Shown: piece after piece, positions 30,085 to 42,028 of the stretch
How positions within the stretch are numbered: the stretch's first letter is position 1
Layout: each line of letters begins with the position of its first letter
Source of the DNA: Pseudomonas sp. KNUC1026
GTDB lineage: Bacteria; Pseudomonadota; Gammaproteobacteria; Pseudomonadales; Pseudomonadaceae
Direction: 5' to 3'
Length of the DNA stretch: 64,000 nucleotides
Assembly: GCF_021650705.1 (NCBI RefSeq)
Contig: NZ_CP087138.1
Location: 3,162,001 to 3,226,000 of the forward strand
The notes under the pieces: model-generated
The model's database searches: none
The model's input: only the letters and a program-made list of their open reading frames with translations
What the model was told of the DNA's origin: nothing
Position numbers and translations under genes: made by a program

Positions 30085-30864
30085 GCGCTGCAACCAGCCT
30101 CCCGTGCGCCACCAGCGTCGCATGCCCGCCAATCCAGACCCGCTCACCCTGCACCCGGCACCATAATTCCCCGCCACGTGCAGAGACCTGCCGCGCGTGC
30201 AGGCTGTTCTTGCTGAGCCGGGAGGCCCAATAAGGGGCCAGCGCCCGGTGCGCCGAACCGGTCACCGGGTCTTCCGGGATGCCTAGCCGGGGGCAAAACA
30301 GCGGGAAACGAAATCGCATTGAGCCCCCCGCGCGGTGATGGTCACACCAGGCCACCCCAATTGCGCGACAGCGTTCATGTCTGGCCGGCAATAGCGCACG
30401 GCATCTTCTGACTCGAGCACCACCAACAAATCACTGCCTGCCAGCACATCCACCACATCAATACCGAGTGCACGTTGCACGGTCAGCGACACGCCTTCTT
30501 CCTGCAGTGGGTCGACGGACATTTCCAGCCAGAGCCGGCCCTCGTCGTAGGTCACCGGAAGCGGCCCGCTGGCACTGTCGAACAACAAAGTGCCCTCCGT
30601 GACGCCGCCCACCGTACGCAGCACGTGCGCAGCCGCGAGCGTGGCATGGCCGCACAGCGGCACTTCTGTCAGCGGAGTGAACCAGCGAATTCGCCAGCCC
30701 CCGGCCTGAGCCACGATGAAGGCGGTTTCGGCAAGGTTGTGCTCATTGGCGATCCGCTGCATCTGCGCATCCGGCAGCCAGGCATCCAAGCGGTAGACAA
30801 TTGCCGAATTGCCGGCGAAGGGCCGGTCACTGAATGCATCGACCTGAAAGTAATCCAATGCCAT
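30077..30864 (-). CDS. PhzF-family isomerase (frame broken once)
   Basis: This protein has the diaminopimelate-epimerase-like fold. Family members are isomerases, mostly of unknown substrate and not necessarily connected with phenazines. The N-terminal part shows 'QVDAFSDRPFAGNSAIV' and the catalytic Glu in 'NEHNLAETAFI'; the C-terminal part has 'GIPEDPVTGSAHRALAPYW'. The frame breaks near 30291, where a C run on the coding strand is 5 instead of 6 (GCCCCCGGC). The corrected length is about 262 residues. Its end overlaps the convergent ABC gene by 8 bases. Confidence 0.87.
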
Positions 30865-30900
30865 GGCAATCCCTCGAATAGCACTGTGCTTGAGGGTAGC

Positions 30901-31371
30901 TTATGGCCGCCCAATAGTGGCGAACTGGCCTTGGGTGTGTTCTGCCAGCACCTGCGCAGCCAGTTCCACCTCAAGGCCCCGGCGGCCGGCGCTCACATGA
31001 ATAGTGGCAAAGGCTTGGGAGCTGCTGTCGATGAACGTACGCAGGCGTTTCTTCTGGCCCAACGGGCTGATACCGCCGACCAGGTAACCGCTGCTGCGCT
31101 GCGCCGCGGCAGGGTCGGCCATGTCGCACTTCTTCGCGCCGGCCGCTTGAGCCAGCGCTTTGAGGTCAAGCGAGCCTTGCACTGGCACCACAGCCACCAG
31201 CAACTCGCCCCGTTCGGTAGCTGCCAGTAAGGTCTTGAACACCTGGGCCGGGTCCAGGCCCAGCTTTTCAGCCGCCTCCAGGCCATAAGACGCCACTTTC
31301 GGATCGTGGCTGTAGCTGTGCACGCGGTGTTCGGCGCGGGCTTTTTTCAAAAGGTCCAGAGCAGGCGTCAT
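30901..31371 (-). CDS. ybaK: Cys-tRNA(Pro) deacylase (YbaK/EbsC)
   Basis: This trans-editing enzyme hydrolyses Cys-tRNA(Pro) made by ProRS error. The 156 residues have the single YbaK domain with 'GLDPAQVFKTLLAATERGE' (the conserved lysine), 'GAKKCDMADPAAAQRSSGYL' and 'VGGISPLGQKKRLRTFIDSS'. The start at 31371 gives 'MTPALDLLKKA', the family's usual N-terminus. It is transcribed in the same direction as phzF, with 36 bases between them. Confidence 0.93.
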   Translation of the reverse strand: MTPALDLLKKARAEHRVHSYSHDPKVASYGLEAAEKLGLDPAQVFKTLLAATERGELLVAVVPVQGSLDLKALAQAAGAKKCDMADPAAAQRSSGYLVGGISPLGQKKRLRTFIDSSSQAFATIHVSAGRRGLEVELAAQVLAEHTQGQFATIGRP

Positions 31372-31574
31372 CGGCAACGAGTCCTTGGCCGGAGGGCAAT
31401 GAGCGGCATTTTACCCTTTGGCATGAAAACGAAGAAATTTGTTCGCTTTCGACCTTTGACATTATCATTTCATGTCTATATTTTTTCGTTTGTGAATATC
31501 GCGCCCAGGCCAGGCTTTCCCCTGCGCGCCGGCAGCGTCGCCAAGGCGCAACAACAACAAAAACGAGGTGAGGG

Positions 31575-33962
<2,388 letters not shown>

Positions 33963-34001
33963 TCCACTGAACCTGCGGCGCTCACAGGGCGCCGCCACCC
34001 G

Positions 34002-34031
34002 CCCGGCCCTGCATCGCAGGCCGGGTTTTTT
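34002..34031 (+). terminator. Rho-independent terminator after glpK
   Basis: The stem cccggcc/ggccggg, extended inward by tgc/gca, is followed by tttttt. Confidence 0.88.
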
Positions 34032-34065
34032 GCGCCTGAGCGCAGCGAGAGCGGCCAGCCTCGCG

Positions 34066-35772
34066 TCAGCCTTTCAGAGAAGGCGTACGCGGCGGAGCCT
34101 GCCGGCGCTGACCAGTCGCTTCGAATGCGCTGGCATACCGCAGCAGGTTCGAATCGTCATAAGCGCGGCCGGCGAAGGTCAGGCCCACCGGCATGCCGAT
34201 GTCGGCCATTACGCCCATGGGCACGGTGACCGTTGGCACGCCCAGATGGCGAATGGCGAGATTGCCGTTGGCGACCCATACGCCATTGCTCCAGGCGATA
34301 TCCGCAGCGGCTGGGTCTACATCTGCATTGGCGGGTGCGACATCGGCCACGGTCGGAAAAACAACCGCGTCCAGCCCCTGGGCCTGCATCCAGTCTTCGA
34401 GGTCGAGCTGGCGCGTGCGCTCAAGCCCGCGCAGCCCGTCGGGCAGGGTCTCGATCTGATCCCACGGCACGATGCCCCGTTCGGCCATGCGCACGTATTC
34501 GTCCATGCCTGCGGCCAGGTCGCCCTCACGGTTAGGCAGCGTGCCGGGGTCGTGGGGGAAGATCAGCTCGCCCTTCACATCGGCCAGGCGATTCAGCGCA
34601 GGGTCACCGTTGGCACGCAGGAAGTCGTCGAAGCCCCAGGCGCTCAGAGCCCAGAGTTCATCGTTGAGGAAAGCTTCGCTGACCAGGCCGCGGTTGAACA
34701 CAGTAGGCGCGCCGGGGCGATCGCCTTCGCAGTTCGAGACCAGCGGAAAATCGGTTTCGACCACTTCGGCACCAGCGGCGAGCAAGGCAGCGCGTGCTCG
34801 CTCCCACAACGCGATAACGCTGGCGCGCGTATGAATGCGCTGGCCGGTGGGCCCGCCGATGCCAGGGTTGGTTGAGGTGCCGGCGGCCTCGTCGCGGTTG
34901 ATGAACATGCGTGGCACCGCGAAACGCTTGCCAGCCAGGCTGGACGGGCCTGCCTTGAGCTCGGCGTAGCTTGCCGGGCGCACCTGCTCCACGGTCGGCA
35001 GCGCGACCCAGGGCTGCAAACGCCATAGATCGCCGCGCGGGTCAGGGTCCGGCGCGACGATCACCTCCAGCACCTCCAACAAGTCGGCCATGCTGCGCGC
35101 ATAAGGCACCACCACGTCCATCGTCGGCGTCAACGGCCAGTTGCCGCGCACCGAAATTACGCCCCGCGAAGGGGTGTAGGCGCACAAGCCGTTGTTCGAA
35201 GCAGGCCCACGGCCGCTCGACCAGGTTTCCTCGGCCATGCCGAAGGCGGCGAAGCTGGCAGCGGTCGCAGTGCCGGCACCATTGGAGGAGCCCGAGGCGA
35301 AGGGCGCAGTCAGGTAGGCTGCGTTGTAGGGGCTCTCGGCGCGACCATAAACTCCACGCTGCATGCCGCCATTGGCCATCGGCGGCATGTTGGTCTTGCC
35401 CAGGCAAATGGCACCGGCCTGGCGCAGCCTCTGGATAGTGAACGCATCGCGCTGGGCGACCAGATGCTCGAATGCCGGGCTGCCAGAAGCGGCGGTCAGG
35501 CCCTTGACCAGGTAGCTGTCCTTGGCTGTATAGGGAATGCCGTCCAGCGGGCCGAGGCATTCGCCGCGGGCACGGCGGGCATCGGAGGCGCGCGCCTCGG
35601 CCAGAGCATCGGGATTACGCACCACAATGGCATTGAGCGCCGTGGCCGTACCGGCCAGATCAAAAGCGTCGATGCGCGCCAGATAGGCTTCGACCAGTTG
35701 CACCGCAGTCGCCTGGCCGCTTTCGAGGGCCTGGCGCAACTGGGCGATGGAGGCTTCTGTAACTTCGATCAT
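34066..35772 (-). CDS. Amidase-signature family hydrolase
   Basis: This is a Ser-Ser-Lys amidase of 568 residues acting on an unknown amide. The catalytic lysine is in 'IPYTAKDSYLVKG', the cis-serine in 'PFASGSSNGAGTATAASF' and the nucleophile in 'ETWSSGRGPASNN'. The sequence is closest to the long amidases annotated as GatA-like or indoleacetamide-type, but gatB/gatC are absent, so it is not the tRNA-dependent enzyme. The ATG at 35772 gives 'MIEVTEASIAQLRQ', the usual N-terminus; an ATG at 35793 is an alternative. No signal peptide is seen. The frame is intact. Confidence 0.85.
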   Translation of the reverse strand: MIEVTEASIAQLRQALESGQATAVQLVEAYLARIDAFDLAGTATALNAIVVRNPDALAEARASDARRARGECLGPLDGIPYTAKDSYLVKGLTAASGSPAFEHLVAQRDAFTIQRLRQAGAICLGKTNMPPMANGGMQRGVYGRAESPYNAAYLTAPFASGSSNGAGTATAASFAAFGMAEETWSSGRGPASNNGLCAYTPSRGVISVRGNWPLTPTMDVVVPYARSMADLLEVLEVIVAPDPDPRGDLWRLQPWVALPTVEQVRPASYAELKAGPSSLAGKRFAVPRMFINRDEAAGTSTNPGIGGPTGQRIHTRASVIALWERARAALLAAGAEVVETDFPLVSNCEGDRPGAPTVFNRGLVSEAFLNDELWALSAWGFDDFLRANGDPALNRLADVKGELIFPHDPGTLPNREGDLAAGMDEYVRMAERGIVPWDQIETLPDGLRGLERTRQLDLEDWMQAQGLDAVVFPTVADVAPANADVDPAAADIAWSNGVWVANGNLAIRHLGVPTVTVPMGVMADIGMPVGLTFAGRAYDDSNLLRYASAFEATGQRRQAPPRTPSLKG

Positions 35773-35907
35773 TGGACTGTGCCCCTTGCTCATCAACGCG
35801 GGCCGGCCGCGTTCGCCAGCGGCGCCAGGCCCGACAATGTAAAAGGCCATTGTGGCCATTTCGATGCTTTGAACCGATGTGCGCTTTCGACCAGATTGCC
35901 CACCAGC

Positions 35908-36342
35908 TCAACGCTTGAAGTGCATCACCGCATCCGAGAACCGCTGGCAGGCCTGCTCGGTCAGCGCAACGGCGCGGTACAGTGAACGGCCTTCGCCATC
36001 ACGCACGATCAGCTTGCAACGGCCCTGGCGAGCCTTGTACAGATCGACCTTGCTCACTTGGCTGAAATACACCTGCACCTGGAGGTTACGCGCAACACCC
36101 TTGCGTGGCACAGCCGCCCCCTCGCCTGCCGGCCTGGCGTAAAGCGGCCCGCTGGCGTATCCGAAATATTCAGTCGTAACGAAGGTCTGGTCGGGAGCAC
36201 GCTTGCCCGGCAACCCTTGCAACACCTGCAACATCGCCGCACGGGCCTCTTCGTCACCGATGGGCGCAGGGGCGTGGTCGATTGCCCGGCTCCCGCAACC
36301 GGCCAGCATCAATACGGCCAGGCCCACAATCCATGATTTCAT
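35908..36342 (-). CDS. Putative lipoprotein, function unknown
   Basis: I do not recognise the family. The 144 residues begin with a lipoprotein signal peptide ending in the lipobox 'LMLAGC' (cleavage before Cys16). A soluble domain follows with 'ATTEYFGYAS'-like beta-rich sequence and two Cys ('GRCKLIV', 'TEQACQRF') that could form a disulfide. Serine follows the lipid cysteine at +3, and glycine stands at +2, so outer-membrane delivery is likely. It is a single gene between the amidase and the puuD-like gene. Confidence 0.8.
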   Translation of the reverse strand: MKSWIVGLAVLMLAGCGSRAIDHAPAPIGDEEARAAMLQVLQGLPGKRAPDQTFVTTEYFGYASGPLYARPAGEGAAVPRKGVARNLQVQVYFSQVSKVDLYKARQGRCKLIVRDGEGRSLYRAVALTEQACQRFSDAVMHFKR

Positions 36343-36392
36343 CCTTCGCTCCTTGGTCTATCGAAGGGCGCGAAGGATACCGGCTCACCGGC

Positions 36393-37171
36393 TCAAAGGC
36401 CACGCTTGGCGCGGTAGGCTCGGCAGGCGTCACCGAATGCCTGGAACAGCTTGATCGACACCGGGTTGCTGGCGGCCAGCCATTCCGGGTGCCACTGCAC
36501 CGCAAGCAGGAAAGAGGCAAGGTTTTCGCCACCGAACGCCTCGATCACACCGTCCGGGGCCCGGCCAAGCACCTGCAAGCCTTCGGCCAGGCGGTCAATG
36601 CCCTGGCCATGCAGGTGAGTTCACGCGAATCTCGCTGCTGCCCATAGCCTCGGCCAGCCACGAATTGGCTGCCAGGGCCACACCGTGGCTGTACACCGTA
36701 CTGTTCGGCAACCGAGGCATCGGGGTTTTCGCGGTGATCCATCACCCCGGGCTGGGCGTAAAGCTTTTGATGGATATTCCCGCCCAACGCCACGTTGATT
36801 TCCTGCATGCCGCGGCAGATACCGAACAGCGGGACCTGGCCGTCCAGCGCGGCGCGTATCAAAGGCAGGTCGAAGTTGTCGCGGTCGCGGTCCTGAGGTT
36901 TTTCCGGCGTGAGGTTTTCCTGGCCATAGTGGGCCGGGTCGATGTTGGAACCCGCGCCGGTCAGGTAGACGCCATCAGCCAGGGCCAGGTACTGCTCAAG
37001 GTCATCGATGCCGCAGCAGGTGGGCACCAGCAGCGGTACGCAGCCGGCCAGCTCGACCAATGGCGTGATGTATTTGTGGGTCATCACCTGGTACGGATGG
37101 CCTTTGCGCTCCTGCGCCCCCATGGTCATGAGCACGACCGGTTTGTTACGCGAAGCTGTTGCACTGGTCAC
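36393..37171 (-). CDS. Gamma-glutamyl-GABA hydrolase family protein, PuuD/SpuA-like (frame broken twice)
   Basis: This class I glutamine amidotransferase-like hydrolase (peptidase C26) is of the type that frees GABA from gamma-glutamyl-GABA in putrescine breakdown. The nucleophile is in 'PLFGICRGMQEINVALGG' and the His/Glu pair in 'LAVQWHPEWLA'. The frame breaks near 36687 (an extra C in CAGCCACGG of the coding strand) and near 36613 (an extra C in TCACCTGC). The middle frame supplies 'ALAANSWLAEAMGSSEIRVN', as the family expects. The corrected length is about 259 residues. No other putrescine gene is adjacent. Confidence 0.85.
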
Positions 37172-37324
37172 GATGGCACCGCCAAGGCTTGTTGTTTGTA
37201 GAATATCTCAATCGAAGCGATGAGATAATCGCTCTTCAAGGGCCTATTTTGGCCATTGCCTCGATCAGATGTAAACATTACTAAACAAAACGCCCAGTGG
37301 CCGGCAAATATTCCCTCGCATAAA

Positions 37325-37364
37325 CACCAAGCCCCGAAGGGCGTGTGCCGTTCGGGGCTTGGTG
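37325..37364 (-). terminator. Strong hairpin after mmsA
   Basis: A perfect 14-bp stem (caccaagccccgaa/ttcggggcttggtg) with a 12-base loop lies 18 bases past the mmsA stop. The following T content is modest. Confidence 0.7.
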
Positions 37365-37382
37365 ATGTAACAGCAAGGCTGC

Positions 37383-38882
37383 CTATTTGGCCACGGGCAT
37401 GGCGAACTCGGCGCCTTTCTCGATGCTTTCGGGCCAGCGCTGCATGATCGACTTCTGCTTGGTATAGAAGCGCACGCCCTCACTGCCATAAGCATGCATG
37501 TCGCCGAACAGGCTCTTCTTCCAGCCGCCGAAGCCGTGCCAGGCCATGGGTACAGGGATTGGCACGTTGATGCCGACCATGCCCACCTCGATCCGTCGCG
37601 AGAACTCACGGGCGATGTTGCCATCACGGGTAAAGCAGCTCACGCCATTGCCGAACTCATGTTCGTTGATCAAGCGCACCGCTTCGCTGAAGTCCGGTAC
37701 CCGTACGCACGCCAGCACCGGGCCGAAGATTTCTTCGCGGTAGATGGCCATCTCCGGAGTGACGTGGTCGAACAGAGTCGCGCCGAGCCAGAAACCGTTC
37801 TCAAGGCCCGCTTCGGTTGGCTTGAAGCCGCGGCCATCCACCACCAGGCTGGCACCGGCATCCACACCTTTCTGGATATGGCCGGTAATGCGTTCGTGCG
37901 CAGCACGGCTTACGATCGGGCCCATTTCGGCCTTGAGGTCGCGGCCATCAGTGATGCGCAGCTCGGCGGCACGGCGGGCCAGCTCCTGAACGACCTTGTC
38001 GGCCACATCACCCACCAGCACTGCCACCGAAATCGCCATGCAGCGCTCGCCGGCACTGCCGTATGCGGCGCCCATGAGTGCATCGACCGTTTTCTCGACG
38101 TCTGCGTCGGGCATCACCACCATGTGGTTCTTCGCCCCGCCCAGGCCTTGCACGCGTTTGCCGTGGCGAGCGCCCGTCTCGTAGATGTACTGAGCGATCG
38201 GCGTCGAGCCGACGAAGCTGAGGGCCTTGACGTGCGGGTGTTCCAGCAGTGCATCGACGGCAACCTTGTCACCCTGCACCACATTGAATACGCCCTTGGG
38301 CAAGCCGGCCTCGCGCAACAGCTCGGCCATGAACAGCGACGCGCTCGGGTCGGTCGGGCTGGGCTTGAGCACGAAGGTGTTACCGGCAGCGATGGCGATC
38401 GGGTACATCCACATCGGTACCATCACCGGGAAATTGAACGGCGTCACACCCGCTACCACGCCCAGAGGCTGGCGCACCGTCCAGTTGTCGATACCGCGCG
38501 ACACCTGGTCGGTGTGGTCTCCCTTGAGCAGGTGTGGAATGCCACAGGCGAACTCCAGAATGTCGATGCCACGTTCCACCTCGCCTTGTGCGTCGGTGAA
38601 CACCTTGCCGTGCTCAGCGGTGATGATGCGCGCCAGGTCGTCCTTGCGCTCCTGCAGCAGCTGCAGGTAACGGAACAGCACCCGTGCACGGCGGATGGGC
38701 GGGGTCTCGCTCCACTCTGGAAACGCAGCACGCGCAGCGGCCACGGCCTGATCGACGGTTTCAGCGCTGCCCAACGCAACACGCCCGGTCACCTCGCCGG
38801 TGGCGGGGTTGCAGACGTCCTGATAGTGGTCGCCTCCGCTTACGCGGGCGTCGTCGATGTAATGCTCGATGGTGGTGCTCAT
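37383..38882 (-). CDS. mmsA: Methylmalonate-semialdehyde dehydrogenase (acylating)
   Basis: This CoA-dependent aldehyde dehydrogenase converts methylmalonate or malonate semialdehyde to propionyl- or acetyl-CoA in valine, inositol or beta-alanine breakdown. The 499 residues have '[20 protein letters not shown]' (NAD site), '[16 protein letters not shown]', the catalytic Cys in '[14 protein letters not shown]', and '[13 protein letters not shown]'. The ATG at 38882 is preceded by gagag. The frame is intact. It is divergent from a LysR gene 72 bases away, a likely regulator. The beta-alanine aminotransferase that often sits between them in P. putida is absent. Confidence 0.93.
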   Translation of the reverse strand: MSTTIEHYIDDARVSGGDHYQDVCNPATGEVTGRVALGSAETVDQAVAAARAAFPEWSETPPIRRARVLFRYLQLLQERKDDLARIITAEHGKVFTDAQGEVERGIDILEFACGIPHLLKGDHTDQVSRGIDNWTVRQPLGVVAGVTPFNFPVMVPMWMYPIAIAAGNTFVLKPSPTDPSASLFMAELLREAGLPKGVFNVVQGDKVAVDALLEHPHVKALSFVGSTPIAQYIYETGARHGKRVQGLGGAKNHMVVMPDADVEKTVDALMGAAYGSAGERCMAISVAVLVGDVADKVVQELARRAAELRITDGRDLKAEMGPIVSRAAHERITGHIQKGVDAGASLVVDGRGFKPTEAGLENGFWLGATLFDHVTPEMAIYREEIFGPVLACVRVPDFSEAVRLINEHEFGNGVSCFTRDGNIAREFSRRIEVGMVGINVPIPVPMAWHGFGGWKKSLFGDMHAYGSEGVRFYTKQKSIMQRWPESIEKGAEFAMPVAK

Positions 38883-38954
38883 GGCGAGTTTCTCTCTGTT
38901 ATTGACTGGCAATGCCCCACCATAGCTTTGGTTTTTGTTCTTAACGAGAGCAGA

Positions 38955-39946
38955 ATGCAGAACTCATTGTCTGCATCAGAGAACAATAAGCCGATGGAGC
39001 ATATGCAAATCGAGGGCCTCTGGTCTCACATCCACTGGCTGGCGGTGCTGGAGGAACAGGGCACCTATACCGCAGCCGCTGCACGCCTGGGCGTGAGCAA
39101 GTCGGTAGTGAGCCAGAAAATCAGCGACCTGGAACGGGCCACCGGTACTCGCCTGGTGACCCGCACCACACGCAGCGTGCGGCTGACCGAGGCAGGCAGC
39201 ACACTCACGCGCGAGGTGCGTGGCGCCTACGCCCACATCGAACAGAGCTTTCGCGCAGTACGCGATTCCGCTGGTGCCGTCGCCGGCCTGTTGCGCCTGA
39301 CCGCGCCTGTCGCCTTCGCCCGCCAGCAGTTGGTGCCACATCTGGCGGGCTTCTTCGCCGCGTATCCGCAGGTGCGGATACAGCTGGATGTCTCCGATGC
39401 GCTCAGCTCCATTGCCGCGCAAGGCTACGACCTGGCCGTTCGCCACAGTTTTCAGGTGCCCGACACCCATGTCGCCTGGAAGTTGTGCGATACCGCCTCG
39501 GTGCTGGTAGCCAGCGCGCAATACCTGGCCCGTCATGGCGAGCCGGCCTCCCCACAGGCGCTGAGCGTGCACAATTGTCTTTACTATCCGCGCGGCGTCG
39601 ACCAACCCGCGTGGACGTTCGAACGTGCGGCGGCAGGCCCTGGTGAAGATGCCGAGCGGGTCACTGTGCCCATCAGCGGAAGTTTTGCCACCAACAACAG
39701 CGAAGCGCTGCGCGATGCGGCCCTCAACGATATCGGCATTGCCCTGCTGCCGGACTTCAGCGCCCCATGCCGCCTTGGCCAGCGGCAGCCTGCGGCAGGT
39801 GCTGCCGGGGTGGGGAACTGAGGGGAGCCTTTGCCGGGGAGATCCACCTGATCAGGCCCTACTCGCCTCAGGTGCCGCGTGCGGTGACGGCGTTGGTGGG
39901 GCTGTTGCGGGAGAAACTGGGGGGCGGATTTTCAGTTCCGGATTGA
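38955..39946 (+). CDS. LysR-family regulator divergent from mmsA (frame broken twice)
   Basis: The winged helix-turn-helix is '[20 protein letters not shown]', followed by the two-lobed effector domain ('[20 protein letters not shown]'). Three possible ATGs stand at 38955, 38994 and 39003; I take the first because gagag precedes it. The frame breaks near 39774 (CCCC for CCC in GCGCCCCATGCC) and near 39823 (GGGG for GGG). Corrected, the C-terminus reads '[16 protein letters not shown]' and then '[14 protein letters not shown]', as in LysR proteins, ending at 39946. The corrected length is about 330 residues. It probably controls mmsA. Confidence 0.85.
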
Positions 39947-40059
39947 TATCTATAAAACTTGACACAAAATACGAGGCCTTCAGGTTTTACGGGCGGCTCG
40001 TTCCGACAGAAAATGGCAGCGACCCAGTTGCCCATCATTTCGGCAAGAACGAGCCTCCC

Positions 40060-40392
40060 ATGCACGAGCACTCTCACTCCAATGCCCTGGACGTCATGAA
40101 CATGATCGATTTCAAACAGGCTATTCAGACTGCCATTGAAAAAGTAGGTGAACTCGTACCCTCTGCCCAGAGCCCGGTGCTTGAGGAGGCTGTCATTTCC
40201 GAGGACGACAAGGTTTATGAGATCACCCTCAGTTACAACGTCGACGGGCCGCCACCAGCAAGCGGAGCGGCCCAGGCAGCGCTGGCAGGCCTTGCCGGGC
40301 TGTTGGCGCACCGCAGAGAGTTTCGGGTGTTCATGATCGATAAACAAAGCGGAGATTTCAGGGGTTTTCGCAGATGCAAGGAGGGCAAATGA
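40060..40392 (+). CDS. Small protein before a PIN-domain gene, possible antitoxin
   Basis: I do not recognise a named family. The 110 residues begin 'MHEHSHSNALDVMNM', then an N-terminal helix ('FKQAIQTAIEKVGELVPS'), two or three beta strands ('DDKVYEITLSYNVDGP'), an Ala/Gly-rich stretch and a final basic strand pair ('REFRVFMIDKQSGDFRGFRR'). This helix-plus-sheet layout recalls small proteins often encoded before PIN-domain proteins. The stop overlaps the ribosome site of the PIN gene, with 0 bases between stop and GTG, so the pair is coupled. The antitoxin role is inferred only from context. Confidence 0.6.
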   Translation: MHEHSHSNALDVMNMIDFKQAIQTAIEKVGELVPSAQSPVLEEAVISEDDKVYEITLSYNVDGPPPASGAAQAALAGLAGLLAHRREFRVFMIDKQSGDFRGFRRCKEGK

Positions 40393-40857
40393 GTGCCGCG
40401 CAGAACATCCTTGGTGCTGGACACGAATCTTTTCGTACTTATTGCTATCGGCGCAGTTGAGGGAGGCCGTCACATCAGGAACTCCGACCGCTTGGGCAAG
40501 TACAGTATTCAAGACTACGAAAAGGCTGTATCGGTGCTTGGCACGTTCGACGAAGCGTACATAACGCCCTACATCGCAGCCGAGCTGAGTAACTTGATTG
40601 ACCTGACCGGCTATGCCAGAACCCTGGCGTTCAGCATCATCGCAGAGTTGACTGCGACCCAGTTCAAATGCATTTCAGTGGACGTATCGCGGGATTTCCA
40701 ATCACCGCTTATCGACATCTTCGGCCTGGCCGATTGTTCGCTCATTTCCTTGGCCCGCGAGCATGTGATTTTTACGAACGACCACCGCTTGGCTGCGGCG
40801 CTCTATAAATATGCGCCCCAACACACCTTGGCGTTTCATTGCGAAAGCTGGAAATAG
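40393..40857 (+). CDS. PIN-domain protein, probable ribonuclease or toxin
   Basis: The 154 residues fit a PIN-fold metal-dependent RNase. The four acidic positions are present: Asp in 'SLVLDTNLFVL', Glu in 'AAELSNL', Asp in 'GLADCSLISLA' and Asp in 'FTNDHRLAAAL'. Start GTG at 40393 follows gaggg directly after the upstream stop. The upstream ATG at 40389 is out of frame. GC content is lower than in neighbours, as expected for an accessory gene. Paired with the preceding gene it could form a type II toxin-antitoxin unit, but it is longer than VapC and the partner is not VapB-like. A housekeeping RNase role is the alternative. Confidence 0.72.
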   Translation: MPRRTSLVLDTNLFVLIAIGAVEGGRHIRNSDRLGKYSIQDYEKAVSVLGTFDEAYITPYIAAELSNLIDLTGYARTLAFSIIAELTATQFKCISVDVSRDFQSPLIDIFGLADCSLISLAREHVIFTNDHRLAAALYKYAPQHTLAFHCESWK

Positions 40858-40960
40858 CGGAGGGGAAGTACTCGGCTGAAGCGTTGGGCACGATCACATC
40901 GGAAAAAACGAAAACCCCTGGATTCTTATCGAATACCAGGGGCTTACGTTGAATCGAAAG

Positions 40961-41050
40961 TGGCGGTGAAGAAGGGATTTGAACCCTTGATACAGTTTCC
41001 TGTATACACACTTTCCAGGCGTGCTCCTTCGACCACTCGGACACTTCACC
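40961..41050 (-). tRNA. tRNA-Ser (GGA)
   Basis: The minus strand gives a 90-nt tRNA with the long variable arm of serine tRNAs. The acceptor is ggtgaag, the anticodon loop CTGGAAA carries GGA, the T arm is GGGTTCAAATCCC, and CCA is encoded. It lies between the PIN gene and the enoyl-CoA hydratase. Confidence 0.96.
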
Positions 41051-41257
41051 GGGTTCGGCACAGGCTTGCTGTGCCGAGGCGCGCTAATGTAGTCGAAAGC
41101 GGCATTGATGGCAAAGGTTTTTTTGCAGAATTTTCATGCGCTTAACCAGTGGGCCAATCGCGGACCCGTGACCGGGTGGTCAGCCTTGGTGCTTTACCTG
41201 GGCGCCGGCGATGGGTAACGTCACGCACCACCCTGCCCCGGAACGGACGCACTGCCC

Positions 41258-41954
41258 ATGACCGACCTGATCGATTACCGCCTCAACGACGGCATCGCCA
41301 CCTTGATGCTCAACAACGGCAAGGTCAACGCGCTGTCGCCCGAGGTGATCGCCGCTTTCAACCACTGCCTTGACCGCGCCGAAGCTGATAACGCCGTGGT
41401 GCTGGTCACCGGCCAGGCCGGGGTGTTTTCCGGCGGCTACGACCTCAAGGTCATGAGCGCAGGCATGGCCCAGGCCACCGAGCTGGTGGCCAGTGGCTCG
41501 GCACTGGCGCGCAGGCTGTTGGCGTTCCCGGCACCAGTGGTGATGGCCTGCAGTGGCCACGCGATCGCCAAGGGCGCCTTCCTCCTGCTGTGCGCCGATT
41601 ACCGCGTCGGTATAGAAGGCCCGTTCCAGATCGGCCTGAACGAGGTGATGATCGGTATGACCATGCACCATGCAGGCATCACGCTGGCACGCTCACGCCT
41701 GCAGGCGGCGGCGTTCGAGCGCGCGGTGAACAGATGCCGAGATGTTCAACCCGCAAGCGGCGGTGGCGGCGGGCTTTCTCGATGAGGTGGTGGAGCCGGC
41801 TCGCTTCCAGGACCGCGCCGAGGAGGTGGCCCTCGAACTCTCGCACCTCAACCGCAAGGCACACGCATCGACCAAGCGTAAAGTGCGCAAGGCCTTGCTC
41901 GAAGAGCTCGACCGCGCCATCGCCCTGGACCGCGAGCAACTGCTTACGGCCTGA
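41258..41954 (+). CDS. Enoyl-CoA hydratase/isomerase family protein (frame broken once)
   Basis: This crotonase-fold protein starts 'MTDLIDYRLNDGIATLMLNN'. The oxyanion-hole segments are 'VFSGGYDLKVM' and 'CSGHAIAKGAFLLLCADYR'. The glutamate pair of true hydratases is partly kept ('GLNEVMIGM'), so the exact reaction is uncertain. The frame breaks at 41733: AACAGATGCCGAGATG has one extra base before 'AEMFNPQAAVAAGFLDEVV'. The corrected length is about 231 residues. It stands alone before plsC. Confidence 0.87.
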
Positions 41955-42028
41955 AGCACGCCCTTCATTTGCCGACGGCGGCGCGCGACCGTACACTCGC
42001 TGCCTTAAGCACAAAGGTATGGCGCGCA

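Noticed and set aside
31420..31500. A defined GlpR operator before glpF
   Set aside because: TTCG-type words and an AT-rich promoter-like region are there, but I could not fix a clear palindrome, so I mention it only with glpF.
37494..38950. Long plus-strand frame running into the LysR gene
   Set aside because: Its first 487 codons are antisense to mmsA. Only the part from 38955 has the LysR helix-turn-helix.
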